From the NCBI GenBank assembly GCA_005883085.1, contig VBAY01000033.1, forward strand, positions 1-40,833: DNA of 40,833 nt, in the 5' to 3' direction. The translations under genes were made by a program, and so were the position numbers. Positions 1 through 8,572 of the stretch are shown here, one piece after another. Source of the DNA: Candidatus Bathyarchaeota archaeon. Its GTDB lineage: Archaea; Thermoproteota; Bathyarchaeia; 40CM-2-53-6. Below the pieces are notes generated by a model. It was not told where the DNA came from. It made no database searches and saw only the letters and a program-made list of their open reading frames with translations. Each line of letters opens with the position of its first letter. The first letter of the stretch is position 1.

Positions 1-962
1 TTCTTCTTCAATCCCTCGATCAAGTGGTCTGTGATCTTGAGGACTCGGTGGGATCTTTCTGTCTGGTCGTGTTTCAACGCGAATTCGAGGGCTGCTTTGG
101 CGCCTACGATCGATATTACTCCCCAGCTTCCACCTTCAAACATTGTCGCGTCTGGCGCGGGTATCGTCTCTTCGATGTTGAACGGCTTTCCGAACAGATC
201 TTGTTGGCTCGTGAGCCTCCTTACAACCGAGTCTTGGACTCCATGCCAGCCGATATAGTTCGGGTCAAGCTCCTTCATTCTATCGCGTTTAGTGTAGACG
301 TAAGCTGCCCCGTGGGGTCCTTGCATCCACTTGTACATTCCACATACTAGCGCGTCGACTCCGTCTTGCCGAGCATCTATTGGAAAGACGCCTAGAGCGT
401 GGAACGAGTCAGCGATGACAAACGCACCATGTTCGTGCGCGATCTTTGTGATCTCTCGAATTTTCTCTCGACAGCCGTTGGTCCAGGAGACGTAGTCGAC
501 TGAGACGATCGAGGTGTCGTCGTCGATTGCTTTCTCCCACTGTTCGAGTGGGATGGTGCCGTTATTGTCGCGGTGGAGCAGGCGGACGTCCTTGGCTCGT
601 CCGTGTTTTTTCTGGAGGTGCCACAAGTAGATGTTGGTTGGAAAGTTGAGTTCGCTGATAACGATGTTGCCTTTTGGTTTGTAGTTGATGCTGCTGGCCA
701 GGCTGATGAGCGCGCTGGTGACGTTTGGGACGGACGCTATCTCGTCGAGGGGGACTCCACCGATCATCTTTCCAAATTGCCGGCGTGATTCGATGATGAG
801 TGGCAGCCATTCTTCCCAGTTCTCGCCATACTCTCGCCAGTCAGCCATGAACTCGTTAATCGCGTTGAGCACCGGTATGGACGGCGGACCAGTTCCTGCA
901 TTATCAAAGTAGGCGCGTCGGGAGGTGACGGGTATCTGTTTTCTTACAAGGTCGATATTCAA
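1..962 (-). CDS. Class V aminotransferase (PLP-dependent), 3' end outside window
   Basis: A pyridoxal-phosphate enzyme of the cysteine desulfurase/kynureninase-like fold class, running off the left edge. Reading the minus strand gives an N-terminal RRAYFDNAGTGPPS motif typical of the family, a VADSFHALG-like stretch with the PLP-ring Asp, and MYKWMQGPHG with the predicted Schiff-base lysine near residue 211. The frame has an in-frame stop 30 nt before the TTG at 962, and no ATG or GTG lies between, so the TTG is taken as start. A TATA-like TTTATACTC lies at about 1002-1010 on the minus strand. Substrate cannot be assigned: cysteine desulfurase, isopenicillin-epimerase-like and kynureninase-like members all look alike at this level. 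About 320 residues are visible, so perhaps 60-80 are missing. Confidence 0.85.
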   Translation of the reverse strand, partial: MNIDLVRKQIPVTSRRAYFDNAGTGPPSIPVLNAINEFMADWREYGENWEEWLPLIIESRRQFGKMIGGVPLDEIASVPNVTSALISLASSINYKPKGNIVISELNFPTNIYLWHLQKKHGRAKDVRLLHRDNNGTIPLEQWEKAIDDDTSIVSVDYVSWTNGCREKIREITKIAHEHGAFVIADSFHALGVFPIDARQDGVDALVCGMYKWMQGPHGAAYVYTKRDRMKELDPNYIGWHGVQDSVVRRLTSQQDLFGKPFNIEETIPAPDATMFEGGSWGVISIVGAKAALEFALKHDQTERSHRVLKITDHLIEGLKK

Positions 963-1017
963 AGAGACACCGAGATTTGTCGAAGTTCATTTGGCCAGGC
1001 TGAGTATAAAGGAAATG

Positions 1018-1296
1018 CTAGGCGGTGTGGAAGCGCTGGACGCCTGTTTCGGCGATGCAGTTCTTGCACCAGAACTGGTTTCTTTCGGGGCTGTATTGGG
1101 CGTGGCTGTCGGTTACTATGCTTCCGCAGTTTCCACATCGGACGATGAAGACTTTACGCATCTTGTGATGTGAAAGGTCTTTCTTGTGTCGTTCCACGTC
1201 GCCGTCCCCTGGTTCTAGGACCATGTTGCAATTTTCACAGTAGTAGATTGTTTCGAGGATTGCCTTGTCGCGTTCGTCTACCCAGTTCTCAGCCAT
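1018..1296 (-). CDS. Small zinc-binding protein with three CxxC pairs
   Basis: A 92-residue protein not recognised by name. It has three CxxC pairs at about residues 20-23, 54-57 and 77-80, an arrangement that could hold one or two zinc ions in ribbons or a rubredoxin-like fold. The N-terminal 15 residues are charged and helical. The ATG start is well supported: an AGGAGGA Shine-Dalgarno lies 12 nt upstream and a strong TATATAAAC box lies about 80 nt upstream. It is divergent from the DRG GTPase, sharing the 250-nt intergenic region. Function unknown; archaeal proteins of this type often bind nucleic acids or ribosomes, but that is inference. Confidence 0.8.
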   Translation of the reverse strand: MAENWVDERDKAILETIYYCENCNMVLEPGDGDVERHKKDLSHHKMRKVFIVRCGNCGSIVTDSHAQYSPERNQFWCKNCIAETGVQRFHTA

Positions 1297-1307
1297 GGCC
1301 GCGATCG

Positions 1308-1384
1308 TCCTCCTTAATAGAAGTGGTTTGATCGTGCTTGTTTTCGCCGTTCTACTCTAGATGCTTCCTTCCCTGTTTATATAG
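1308..1384 (-). promoter_or_regulatory. TATA box and strong Shine-Dalgarno for the three-CxxC protein
   Basis: On the minus strand, TATATAAAC (about 1376-1384) is a good archaeal TATA box and TAAGGAGGA (about 1308-1316) is a near-perfect Shine-Dalgarno before the ATG at 1296. The predicted transcript has a 5' leader of roughly 55 nt, unlike most genes in this window, whose TATA boxes sit only 25-30 nt from the start codon. Confidence 0.55.
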
Positions 1385-1542
1385 AATCCACGATGGAGGA
1401 ATCAGGTTTCTAGCGGCCGAGATTGCTCGATTCGTTGCCGTTCTGGCGCAATTTTGGCTAGGAATTTATGGTCGCTCTTATCGCGAAGCAAGGTTCACAA
1501 TACCCGTTCGTAGGTATAGAGGGAAACTAGGAGTCGGGGAAA

Positions 1543-2631
1543 GTGGGTCTTCCAGAGAAGATTAAGCAGATCGAGGAGGAGATGAAGAAGACCCAGATCA
1601 ACAAAAAAACCGAACACCACCTTGGGCTTCTCAAGGCTAAACTCGCCCGCCTGCGCGAAGAGCTGGAAACTTCAACCTCGAAAGGTGGAGGCCCGGCTTT
1701 CGAGATCCGCAAGGGTGGAGATGCAACGGTTGTTCTCATCGGCCTGCCTAGCGTTGGCAAGTCGACCATTCTGAACCGGTTGACGAATGCGAAGTCGAAA
1801 GTCGCAGCATACGCCTTCACAACTCTCACGGTTGTTCCGGGGATTCTGCGTCTCAATGGAGCTGACATTCAGATTCTGGATCTTCCAGGAATCATCAGTG
1901 GCGCGTCTTCGGGACGGGGCAGGGGAAGGAGAGTTCTCTCCGTCGCACGAAACGCGGACCTGGTCCTGCTGGTCTTGGACGTGTTTCAACCGGGGCAGGT
2001 GCAGTTGTTGAAGAATGAGCTTCATGCGATGGGTATTCGGATCGACCAGAAACCTCCTGACGTGATTGTCACGAGGGGGAGTAAGGGAGGCCTAGCTCTG
2101 ACCACGAGTGTCAAGCTTACGAAACTAACTCCGGCAACCGTCAAGGGAATAGTCGAAGCGTACGGGATTAGTAATGGCGGCATTTTGGTACGAGAAGATG
2201 TCACAGATGAACAATTGATTGATGTCTTGACCGGAAACCGGAGATATGCTCGCTCGTTAGTTGTTCTGAACAAGGTGGACCTAGTGAATGAGCAATATCT
2301 TGCGGCTGCGAAGAAACAGATGGGGAGCGATTTCGTGCCCATATCCGCCGAGAAGGGATTGAACATGGACCTTCTCGCCGAAAAAATCTGGGACACCCTC
2401 AATTTCATCCGAATCTATCTGAAGCGTCCTGACGGTGATGCAGACTTCGAGAAACCTCTGATTCTTCCAGCTGGCTCGACTTTGCGGGATGTTTGCAAAA
2501 AGATAAGCCCCAGATTTGTCGAGGGGGCCAAGTACGCTTTTGTTTCAGGGTCCAGTGTAAAATTCACTGGTCAGCGCGTGAGTCTTGACCATATTCCGGC
2601 TGACAAGGATGTCGTCACCATCATGCGTTAA
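1543..2631 (+). CDS. DRG/OBG-family GTP-binding protein with TGS domain
   Basis: A translation-associated GTPase of the DRG (developmentally regulated GTP-binding, Rbg) branch of the OBG superfamily. The 362 residues show an N-terminal basic helical segment (KIKQIEEEMKKTQINK), the P-loop GLPSVGKS at 67-74, switch II DLPG at 113-116, NKVD at 243-246, a SAEKG G5 motif near 273 and a C-terminal TGS domain (about 288-362). Archaeal DRGs have this length and order. Start is the GTG at 1543 with AGGAG about 10 nt before it. In eukaryotes DRGs act on stalled ribosomes; the archaeal role is inferred to be similar. Monocistronic, convergent with the threonine operon. Confidence 0.95.
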   Translation: MGLPEKIKQIEEEMKKTQINKKTEHHLGLLKAKLARLREELETSTSKGGGPAFEIRKGGDATVVLIGLPSVGKSTILNRLTNAKSKVAAYAFTTLTVVPGILRLNGADIQILDLPGIISGASSGRGRGRRVLSVARNADLVLLVLDVFQPGQVQLLKNELHAMGIRIDQKPPDVIVTRGSKGGLALTTSVKLTKLTPATVKGIVEAYGISNGGILVREDVTDEQLIDVLTGNRRYARSLVVLNKVDLVNEQYLAAAKKQMGSDFVPISAEKGLNMDLLAEKIWDTLNFIRIYLKRPDGDADFEKPLILPAGSTLRDVCKKISPRFVEGAKYAFVSGSSVKFTGQRVSLDHIPADKDVVTIMR

Positions 2632-2645
2632 GCTGAGCGAGAGAC

Positions 2646-4043
2646 TCAGCGACCAAGACTGAATTCTTCGTGAATCGCCCTCACCGCATCTGGGCCTTCG
2701 TCGTGAGATACTACGAAGGAAACGTTGTACTCGGAGGAGCCTTGCGCGACCATACGGACATTCACTTTTCGTTTCGCGACCGCCGTAAATATTCTAGCAG
2801 CCACTCCTGGGGTTCCCTTCATTCCGGATCCAACGACAGCAATGATGCAGGCATCCTTCGCATCGGCTATTCTATCCACAAATCCCTGCCCCATCAACGC
2901 CAATTGAAGAGCCCTAACGGCGCGATCAACGTCTCTATTCGCAACAACACATGATATAGTGGCTTCAGAAGAACCCTGAGATATCATCATCACGTTGACA
3001 TTGTTTGAACCGAGTGTCTGGAAGACTTTTGCAGCTACTCCGGGAGCGCCCATCATCCCGCTCCCGCTTACGGTCACTATGCCTACGTCCCTGATGATTG
3101 AAACAGCTTTCACCACCTTGCCTCCATTATGAGACTCAGTGGCTGACACGAGAGTCCCATTCTGACTTGGGTGGGACGAGTTCCTGATCCGAACCGGGAT
3201 TTTCTTCTGTTCTGCAGGCTGCAGCGCCCGAGGATGCATCATCTTGGCTCCGAAATAGGACAATTCTAGCGCCTCACCGAACGAAATGCTCGGGAGAAGA
3301 ACGGCGTCCTTGACGATTCTAGGGTCGGCGGTCATTAACCCGTCCACGTCAGTCCATATCCATATCTCGTCTGCTCCCAATGCAGCCGCTAGCAGTGTGG
3401 CGGTGTAGTCAGATCCTCCTCGTCCTAGGGTTGTAATGCTTCCGTCGACTGTGGCAGCAATGAACCCTGTTACCACCGGAATCACTTTGCGACTCCAAAA
3501 AGGGTCCAGCCGTTGCTGGACTTGGTGGTAGCTGATCTCTATGAGGGGCTTTGCCTCTCCGAAATTGTCATCTGTTGCAATCCCGGCTTCAGCACCAGTT
3601 AGTGCCTGGCTTCTTAGGCCGATCGTCGAAAGTGTCGCTGCGAGAATCGGAGCGGACAGTCTCTCGCCGAAGGAGAGTAGATAGTCGCGGCTCCGGGACG
3701 TAAGTTCTCTGAGGTGCGCAATTCCCTCTACTGTCCGCTCAAGTTCGGAGTTGAGCTGTTCTATTTTTGCTAGGAGTTCTCTGGTCTCTTTCCTACCCGC
3801 AACCATGCGTGCGATCTTGAGATGGGATAGTTGAATCTTGGAGAGGAGTTTTCTTGCTCGTCGTAGATCTCCTTTCTTCGCGAGTTCCGCGGTCTCGGTG
3901 AGTTGGTCTGTTGTATCTCCAATCGCAGAGGCTACAACAACAACCTTGTTCTTGGGAGAGTATCGTTGGATTATTATTGCTGCATTCTTCATTCTTGCGG
4001 CGTTTGCGAGCGATGTGCCTCCGAACTTCATAACGAGCTTCAA
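2646..4043 (-). CDS. lysC: Aspartate kinase with two ACT domains
   Basis: Phosphorylates L-aspartate with ATP, the first step to threonine, methionine and lysine. The 465 residues begin with VMKFGGTSL (nucleotide and aspartate binding), continue with the amino-acid kinase fold (ITTLGRGGSDYTA, IWTDVDGLMTADPR) and end with two ACT domains (about 310-385 and 390-462), the usual place of feedback inhibition by threonine or lysine. It is the last gene of a four-gene threonine operon, 10 nt after hom. The TTG at 4043 gives MKLVMKFGG; an ATG four codons in is an alternative start and also family-like. Given the neighbours, threonine is the likely effector, but this is inferred. The symbol thrA is also used for such genes. 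Confidence 0.95.
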   Translation of the reverse strand: MKLVMKFGGTSLANAARMKNAAIIIQRYSPKNKVVVVASAIGDTTDQLTETAELAKKGDLRRARKLLSKIQLSHLKIARMVAGRKETRELLAKIEQLNSELERTVEGIAHLRELTSRSRDYLLSFGERLSAPILAATLSTIGLRSQALTGAEAGIATDDNFGEAKPLIEISYHQVQQRLDPFWSRKVIPVVTGFIAATVDGSITTLGRGGSDYTATLLAAALGADEIWIWTDVDGLMTADPRIVKDAVLLPSISFGEALELSYFGAKMMHPRALQPAEQKKIPVRIRNSSHPSQNGTLVSATESHNGGKVVKAVSIIRDVGIVTVSGSGMMGAPGVAAKVFQTLGSNNVNVMMISQGSSEATISCVVANRDVDRAVRALQLALMGQGFVDRIADAKDACIIAVVGSGMKGTPGVAARIFTAVAKRKVNVRMVAQGSSEYNVSFVVSHDEGPDAVRAIHEEFSLGR

Positions 4044-4053
4044 TATTGTTCCT

Positions 4054-5070
4054 CTATGCCGCGTATTCTTGGCGTATACTGACGAGGTCTCGAACTATTG
4101 CGCTAGCCGTTCTCTCGCCTCCGGCGCCAGGCCCGATGAGGGTTATGTCACCGGCGTGCTCCGTCGAGAATGTGAGCGCATTCAGGGTGTCTGGAACGCA
4201 TGTGGGGTCCTCGGTGGGAACTTCTTCTGGAGCTACGGAGGCGGAAGATTCTTCGATTCTGCCAAGAAGTTTGATTTTGGCCCCTGAGGCTTTGGCTTGT
4301 TTGAGTTTCTGCGGTGTGACCTTAGTGATGCCCGTTATGTCCAGGTTTCGAAGACTGTACCTTTTTTTCAGAACCCAGTTTGCGATTATTACGATCTTCG
4401 CGGCGGTATCAAATCCTTCGACGTCATTTGTAGGATCTTTTTCCGCATACCCTTTCTTCTGTGCCTCTGCCAGAGCTTTCTCGAAAGTCAGGGAAGCAGT
4501 TTCCATTCTAGTAAGGATATAATTTGTTGTTCCGTTGAGGATCCCTCTAACTCGTACGATTCTCTCTCCAGGCATACATTTGGCAGCGAAATCGAGGAAT
4601 GGCGTTCCTCCACCTACTGTTCCGCTGAAACGAAGCTGTCGGTGGCGGTGATTGGCTAGTTCGAGCAGCGCGGGCATTGCCAGTGCCAGAGGGCCCTTGT
4701 TCGCTGTGACCACGTGCTTTCCGCTGGCGAGCGCAGTTTTGATATTGGAGAGCCCGGGTTCTGCGTCTTTGAAGTTGCTGGGCGTTGTCTCAACAACAAC
4801 TTCCGCTTCACTGTTAGAGATTATGTGAGCGCTATCGCTGTTCCGGCGGCCCTTTCGTGGATACTTGCCGATCGTTCCATATTCTTTCTTTGTTTTCAGT
4901 GCTAGCGAGATGTCGAGGCCTGCGTCGTCGGAGCAGGACCCTTGACTGTCGACAATGGTGGTAACTTGAGGACGGAATCCGTAAGCTTGCACGATTCGGT
5001 CCGCGTCTTGTTGAAGAACCTCTGCGAGAGCTTGGCCGACGGTTCCGAAGCCGGCCAGTATGATTCTCAA
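4054..5070 (-). CDS. hom: Homoserine dehydrogenase
   Basis: Reduces aspartate-4-semialdehyde to homoserine. The 338 residues begin with the Rossmann motif GFGTVGQAL (7-15), contain the family signature RGILNGTTNYILTRM in the middle and the C-terminal GPGAGGERTASAIVRDL, which closes the NAD(P) site. There is no C-terminal ACT domain, as in the short archaeal/yeast forms, so it is probably not allosterically controlled by itself. Its ATG overlaps the stop of thrC by four bases (ATGA), indicating translational coupling, and lysC follows after 10 nt. Confidence 0.95.
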   Translation of the reverse strand: MRIILAGFGTVGQALAEVLQQDADRIVQAYGFRPQVTTIVDSQGSCSDDAGLDISLALKTKKEYGTIGKYPRKGRRNSDSAHIISNSEAEVVVETTPSNFKDAEPGLSNIKTALASGKHVVTANKGPLALAMPALLELANHRHRQLRFSGTVGGGTPFLDFAAKCMPGERIVRVRGILNGTTNYILTRMETASLTFEKALAEAQKKGYAEKDPTNDVEGFDTAAKIVIIANWVLKKRYSLRNLDITGITKVTPQKLKQAKASGAKIKLLGRIEESSASVAPEEVPTEDPTCVPDTLNALTFSTEHAGDITLIGPGAGGERTASAIVRDLVSIRQEYAA

Positions 5071-6296
5071 AGGACCCGCTCGAGGGTGTCTAGGCTAGTT
5101 CGGTCAGTAATTTCGAGGTTGTAACCAGTCTGGGATTTGGACAGGCGGTCCAGAATCGAGGGGTCTTTCAGACCATGGCCTGTCGTCACGCACACAATGG
5201 CTTCCGATGGATCGACCCTCCTGTTCGCCTTGAGCTTCTTTAGTCCCGCGATGGAGGCGGCGCTTGCTGGTTCTACAAAAATTCCCTCGAGGGTTGCAAG
5301 TTGTCTCTGAGCCTCGAGGATTTCAGAATCGGTTACTGTTTCGGCAGTTCCCTTCGATTCTTTTATGGCCTTGAGGACTTTGGGCCAGTTTACTGGAGAT
5401 CCTATCCTGATTGCGGTCGCGATTGTTTGCGGATTGTGAACTGGGCGAATCTTGTTCTCTCTTCTTTTCACAGCTTTCGCGATCGGTGAGGCCTTCTCTG
5501 CCTGAATCCCGATCATTCGGGGCCTCGTCTTTGCGATCGATAGTTGTTGGAACTCGGTGAAGCCTTTCCAAGCGGCGCTGATGTTGCCTCCATTTCCGAC
5601 AGGCAGTATTACAGTGTCGGGTGTTTTCGAGTCAAGCTGGTCAGAGATCTCGAAGGCAAGGGTCTTTTGTCCTTCGAGTCTGTATGGGTTGAGGGAATTC
5701 ATCAAGTAGAGTTCTCTCCTCCGTTTCGTTAGCTCCAGAGCTGTTACGAAGGCTTGATCAAAGTCTCCCTTGACCTGAATTATCTTGGCTCCATGCATTG
5801 TAACTTGGAGCATCTTGCCACCTGCGACCTTTCCCTTCGGGACGAGAACTATGCATTCCATGCCAGCTCGCGCCGAGTAAGCAGCTAGCGAAGCCGCCGT
5901 GTTCCCGGTTGACGCGCAGAGAACTTTCTTCTTTCCGAGCTCCTTCGCTTTTGAGATTGCAACTGTCATTCCTCGGTCTTTGAAAGAGCCAGTTGGGTTT
6001 TCACCTTCGTTCTTGACATAGAGTTTCTGGAGGCCGAGTTCGCGTCCAAGGCGCCTGCACCTATGGAGCCCTGTTCCTCCTTCAGCGAGGCTCACAATAG
6101 ATTCTTCATTTTCGATGGGGAGGATCTCTCTGTACTTCCACACTGAGAGTTGTCTGTGGTCCCAAGCTGGTTTCTTCTTTCCCTTGAGATCGAACTTTAC
6201 TTCTAGTAGTCCACCGCAGATCGTGCACCGGAAATCGGCTTCACTGGCCGCGGGTTCTCTTTGACAGTCGAAGCACTGGAGCTTGTGGTGCAACAA
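5067..6296 (-). CDS. thrC: Threonine synthase
   Basis: PLP enzyme converting O-phosphohomoserine to threonine. The 409 residues start with a zinc-ribbon-like segment (C8, C11 and C24, C27), common in the archaeal/cyanobacterial class, followed by the PLP lysine in NPTGSFKDRGM (K106) and a STGNTAASLAAYSARAG phosphate-binding stretch. GNGGNISAAWKG holds the glycine-rich PLP-phosphate loop. It lies 5 nt downstream of thrB and overlaps hom by four bases. Start is TTG at 6296 (a second TTG follows at once). Together with thrB, hom and lysC it gives a nearly complete aspartate-to-threonine route. Confidence 0.95.
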   Translation of the reverse strand: MLHHKLQCFDCQREPAASEADFRCTICGGLLEVKFDLKGKKKPAWDHRQLSVWKYREILPIENEESIVSLAEGGTGLHRCRRLGRELGLQKLYVKNEGENPTGSFKDRGMTVAISKAKELGKKKVLCASTGNTAASLAAYSARAGMECIVLVPKGKVAGGKMLQVTMHGAKIIQVKGDFDQAFVTALELTKRRRELYLMNSLNPYRLEGQKTLAFEISDQLDSKTPDTVILPVGNGGNISAAWKGFTEFQQLSIAKTRPRMIGIQAEKASPIAKAVKRRENKIRPVHNPQTIATAIRIGSPVNWPKVLKAIKESKGTAETVTDSEILEAQRQLATLEGIFVEPASAASIAGLKKLKANRRVDPSEAIVCVTTGHGLKDPSILDRLSKSQTGYNLEITDRTSLDTLERVL

Positions 6297-6301
6297 TTGG
6301 A

Positions 6302-7252
6302 CTAGTTGCCCCTGATGATGCGGGCTCCGCCGGCCGGGCTAGTTACGAAGAAAGTGGATTCAACGTTATTCTTCGAGAATTCTTTCACCATTACTCTTCC
6401 GATCTTCTTGGGGTCCTGCTTGGTTTTGTCGACGAATGCAACTACACTGGGACCCGCACCGCTGATCGCGGCCCCGCTTGCATGTGCGCTAAGCGCTGCC
6501 TTCTTGACCATTTTGTAGCCCGGGACAAGTTTCTCTCTTCGGGGTTCTGCAATTGCATCTTCCATTCCGCTCCCGATCAGTTCGATATCTCCTCTTGCAA
6601 AGCCTAGGGCGATGGCTGATGCTCGTCCGATATTGAGAACCGCCTCCTTGACCCCGATCGTCTTCGGAACCAACTTCCTAGCGAGGCTTGTTTTGTTTTT
6701 TGGAAGCCGAATATTCGGGGAGACGACAACAACGGAGAGCTTGGCTGGCGCTCTTGTGGAGATGGTTCTCAAAGGGTCCCCGTAAGCTATTACGAATCCC
6801 CCGAGCAAGGATGCGCTTACGTTGTCTGTATGGGCTGACCCTGAAGAAGCGGCCTCTCCGAGACTGGCAATCTTGACCAATTCATCGGGGGGAAGATGGA
6901 GCTCTAGGAGGTGGTTCATTGCGTGCGTGCATGCTGCGGCCGTTGCGCCGCTGCTGCCAAGACCTAGACCGGGCGGAATATTCTTCTCGATAGTTATCTC
7001 AACACCGTTGTCCAGTCTGCTCCTATCAAGTAATGCTCGGGCTGGGGGACCAGCAGAATTCTTGTCGGGGGAAATCGGCAGCCCCCTGCCGTAGGGTCCT
7101 AGGATCATGATCTTGACAATTCGTGTTCTCGCAGTTTTGACCTGAACTCGGTCGGCATATTTGCCGAGTGCTAGTCCGAAAGCGTCGAATCCGGCTCCAA
7201 GATTGGCTGTGGAACAGTACGCCTCGACCTTCACTGCTTTGTCAGGGATCAA
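6302..7252 (-). CDS. thrB: Homoserine kinase (GHMP family)
   Basis: Phosphorylates homoserine to O-phosphohomoserine, the substrate of the adjacent threonine synthase. The 316 residues have the GHMP N-terminal motif CSTANLGAGFDAFG (13-26), the ATP-binding loop PPGLGLGSSGATAAA (93-107) and the C-terminal SGAAISGAGPSVVAFV motif 3. It is the first gene of thrB-thrC-hom-lysC. Start is a TTG at 7252; a TTATTAT TATA-like box lies about 40 nt upstream. The roughly 490-nt region before it carries an inverted repeat and a structured repeated element (listed separately), so regulation of the operon through its leader is possible. Confidence 0.95.
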   Translation of the reverse strand: MIPDKAVKVEAYCSTANLGAGFDAFGLALGKYADRVQVKTARTRIVKIMILGPYGRGLPISPDKNSAGPPARALLDRSRLDNGVEITIEKNIPPGLGLGSSGATAAACTHAMNHLLELHLPPDELVKIASLGEAASSGSAHTDNVSASLLGGFVIAYGDPLRTISTRAPAKLSVVVVSPNIRLPKNKTSLARKLVPKTIGVKEAVLNIGRASAIALGFARGDIELIGSGMEDAIAEPRREKLVPGYKMVKKAALSAHASGAAISGAGPSVVAFVDKTKQDPKKIGRVMVKEFSKNNVESTFFVTSPAGGARIIRGN

Positions 7253-7376
7253 CGGTCGAATTTCTCAACTGAGATTCCGCCTTTCGTTCGATAATAACTG
7301 GCCTCGTACCAATGTCTCAATTTCGGCTGACAGGGAAAGCTTTCAGAATCGCCCATTTTCGGCGATGATCTCGGTT

Positions 7377-7403
7377 CTAGGAACTCTTCCCTAGATTTCC
7401 TAG
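7377..7403. promoter_or_regulatory. Inverted repeat CTAGGAA-N13-TTCCTAG upstream of thrB
   Basis: A perfect 7-base inverted repeat (CTAGGAA at 7377-7383, TTCCTAG at 7397-7403) separated by 13 bases, about 125 nt before the thrB start. It could be an operator for a dimeric repressor or a stem in the 5' leader. No following U-run on the minus strand makes a terminator less likely. Seen directly; function is inference. Confidence 0.35.
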
Positions 7404-7418
7404 CAAATCGTTCTTGAC

Positions 7419-7590
7419 GCCTGCTAGATTCACCTTGGCATCCAAGCCCAGACCACGCCCTGAATCCTGAGACCCGTCCATAATCACCCGCAGATGCCAG
7501 ATATTCAACGGGGGAGGGGGGTCTTAGCGATCGCGCCTCGCGACGCAAGAGTGGCGAAGCTGATACCCCCCAGAATTGGTTTAGGCAGGC
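7419..7590 (-). ncRNA. Candidate structured RNA, copy 1 (family with 23198-23367)
   Basis: An intergenic block on the minus strand that shares identity with a second block at 23.2 kb: an 18-nt identical core (7536-7553), the blocks GCCCTGAATC, ATGCCAGA and GGGGGG in the same order, and a related left end. Folding by eye on the minus strand gives a closing stem GCCUGC/GCAGGC (7585-7590 with 7419-7424), GGGGGGU/ACCCCCC flanking the conserved core, a core hairpin CUUGC-GUC-GCGAG, a hairpin GGGUC-UCAG-GAUUC (7475-7462) and a hairpin CUUGG-AUG-CCAAG (7446-7434). The two last hairpins vary compensatorily in the other copy. It matches no RNA family I recognise (not SRP, RNase P, 5S or tRNA). It lies between a zinc-ribbon gene and thrB, so it may be an independent RNA or part of the thr leader. 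Confidence 0.45.
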
Positions 7591-7744
7591 ATTCGTGGTC
7601 ATGACCAATAGACCATTATCGTGACACATAACTGTGTACTTCTCCGAAAGTCGTTTCGTAGCGAAAGCTGACTTTACAGCCAAGCTCGCATGCTCTACGC
7701 ATGAAACTACAGTATACCCAACCATCCGTTTTTCTTGTAGACGC

Positions 7745-8500
7745 TCAGATCATTTTGAAATCTGTTTGTGGAATGTCCGCTCGTAGAACTGCTCCTGAGC
7801 TTCCGTCCAGAAGCCCGTTATAGCTTCGGCCCTTGTATTCGTAAGTGCTGAACCAGATCGGTGCGTGAATGTACGTCGGCCTATCAACCTTGAAATCGGT
7901 ATCGAAGGACGTTATTTGGTCCACTTCTTGTTTAGCCAAGAACCTCTGGTTCGCCTCGACCTCATCCCTAGCGCGCTGAACTGCCTCCTCAATAGTCATC
8001 TCGCTGTTGAGGAAGTTCGCTCCCGAATCTATTCTCTTGAAATCGAAAGGAATCTTCCCGATATTCGGGATACTGTACTCCCGTGTCGGAAACTGCGCTC
8101 CCTTTCTTCCCAATACTAGCCAATCATAATCTCGGTCGATCACACCCTTTCTAGGCGAAGGCGGTGAAATCCTCTCTAGCACTCCTTCGTAGCTGCTCGC
8201 TGCTTGGACAGGAACCAACCAGAATGGAAGATACCGCAACTCCAACGTCAAAATCTTGCTCTTCTTCGCGAGATCTCCAGGCTTCATGAATCCCTCCCTC
8301 ATCCAGTCGCGAAGAGCGTTTTCGATACTCGCAGCGTTGTTATTGTTGATGATGAGACTGTGTTCTAGCTGGAACGGTTGATCCGCCCCAACAACCGCAG
8401 TATAGCCGCAGTAGCGGCAAGTCGAAACGATCTCTCCAGGGTTAATACTGAGAGGCGCGCCACAATTCTCGCATTCTATTTCCGAAACAATGTCCGCCAC
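7745..8500 (-). CDS. Zinc-ribbon protein of unknown function
   Basis: A 251-residue protein with an N-terminal zinc ribbon (CENCG at about 10-14, CRYCG at 27-31) followed by a soluble domain that I do not recognise, with a FWLVPV segment and an aromatic C-terminal region (WFSTYEYKGRSYNGLLDGSSG). No signal peptide and no clear membrane segment. Start is a GTG at 8500 with GGGGAGAG directly upstream. It is divergent from htpX with only about 70 nt between, so the two may share control. Similar zinc-ribbon proteins in archaea are annotated only as hypothetical; a link to membrane-protein quality control is suggested solely by the htpX neighbour. Confidence 0.75.
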   Translation of the reverse strand: MADIVSEIECENCGAPLSINPGEIVSTCRYCGYTAVVGADQPFQLEHSLIINNNNAASIENALRDWMREGFMKPGDLAKKSKILTLELRYLPFWLVPVQAASSYEGVLERISPPSPRKGVIDRDYDWLVLGRKGAQFPTREYSIPNIGKIPFDFKRIDSGANFLNSEMTIEEAVQRARDEVEANQRFLAKQEVDQITSFDTDFKVDRPTYIHAPIWFSTYEYKGRSYNGLLDGSSGAVLRADIPQTDFKMI

Positions 8501-8572
8501 TGTCTCTCCCCGATTGTTCTAGGAATGAATTAATGAAGGCCGAATTAAGCTCTCTAGACCAAGGAAGCTGAA

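Noticed and set aside
7419..7590. Repeat element as SRP RNA, RNase P RNA or 5S rRNA
   Set aside because: The conserved motifs of these RNAs are absent, and such genes are normally single copy or much longer.
7249..7725. Open frame of 158 codons on the minus strand upstream of thrB
   Set aside because: Its sequence is low in protein character (many Arg, Ser and Pro, no domain), and it covers the repeated RNA-like element and the inverted repeat, whose conservation is not codon-like.
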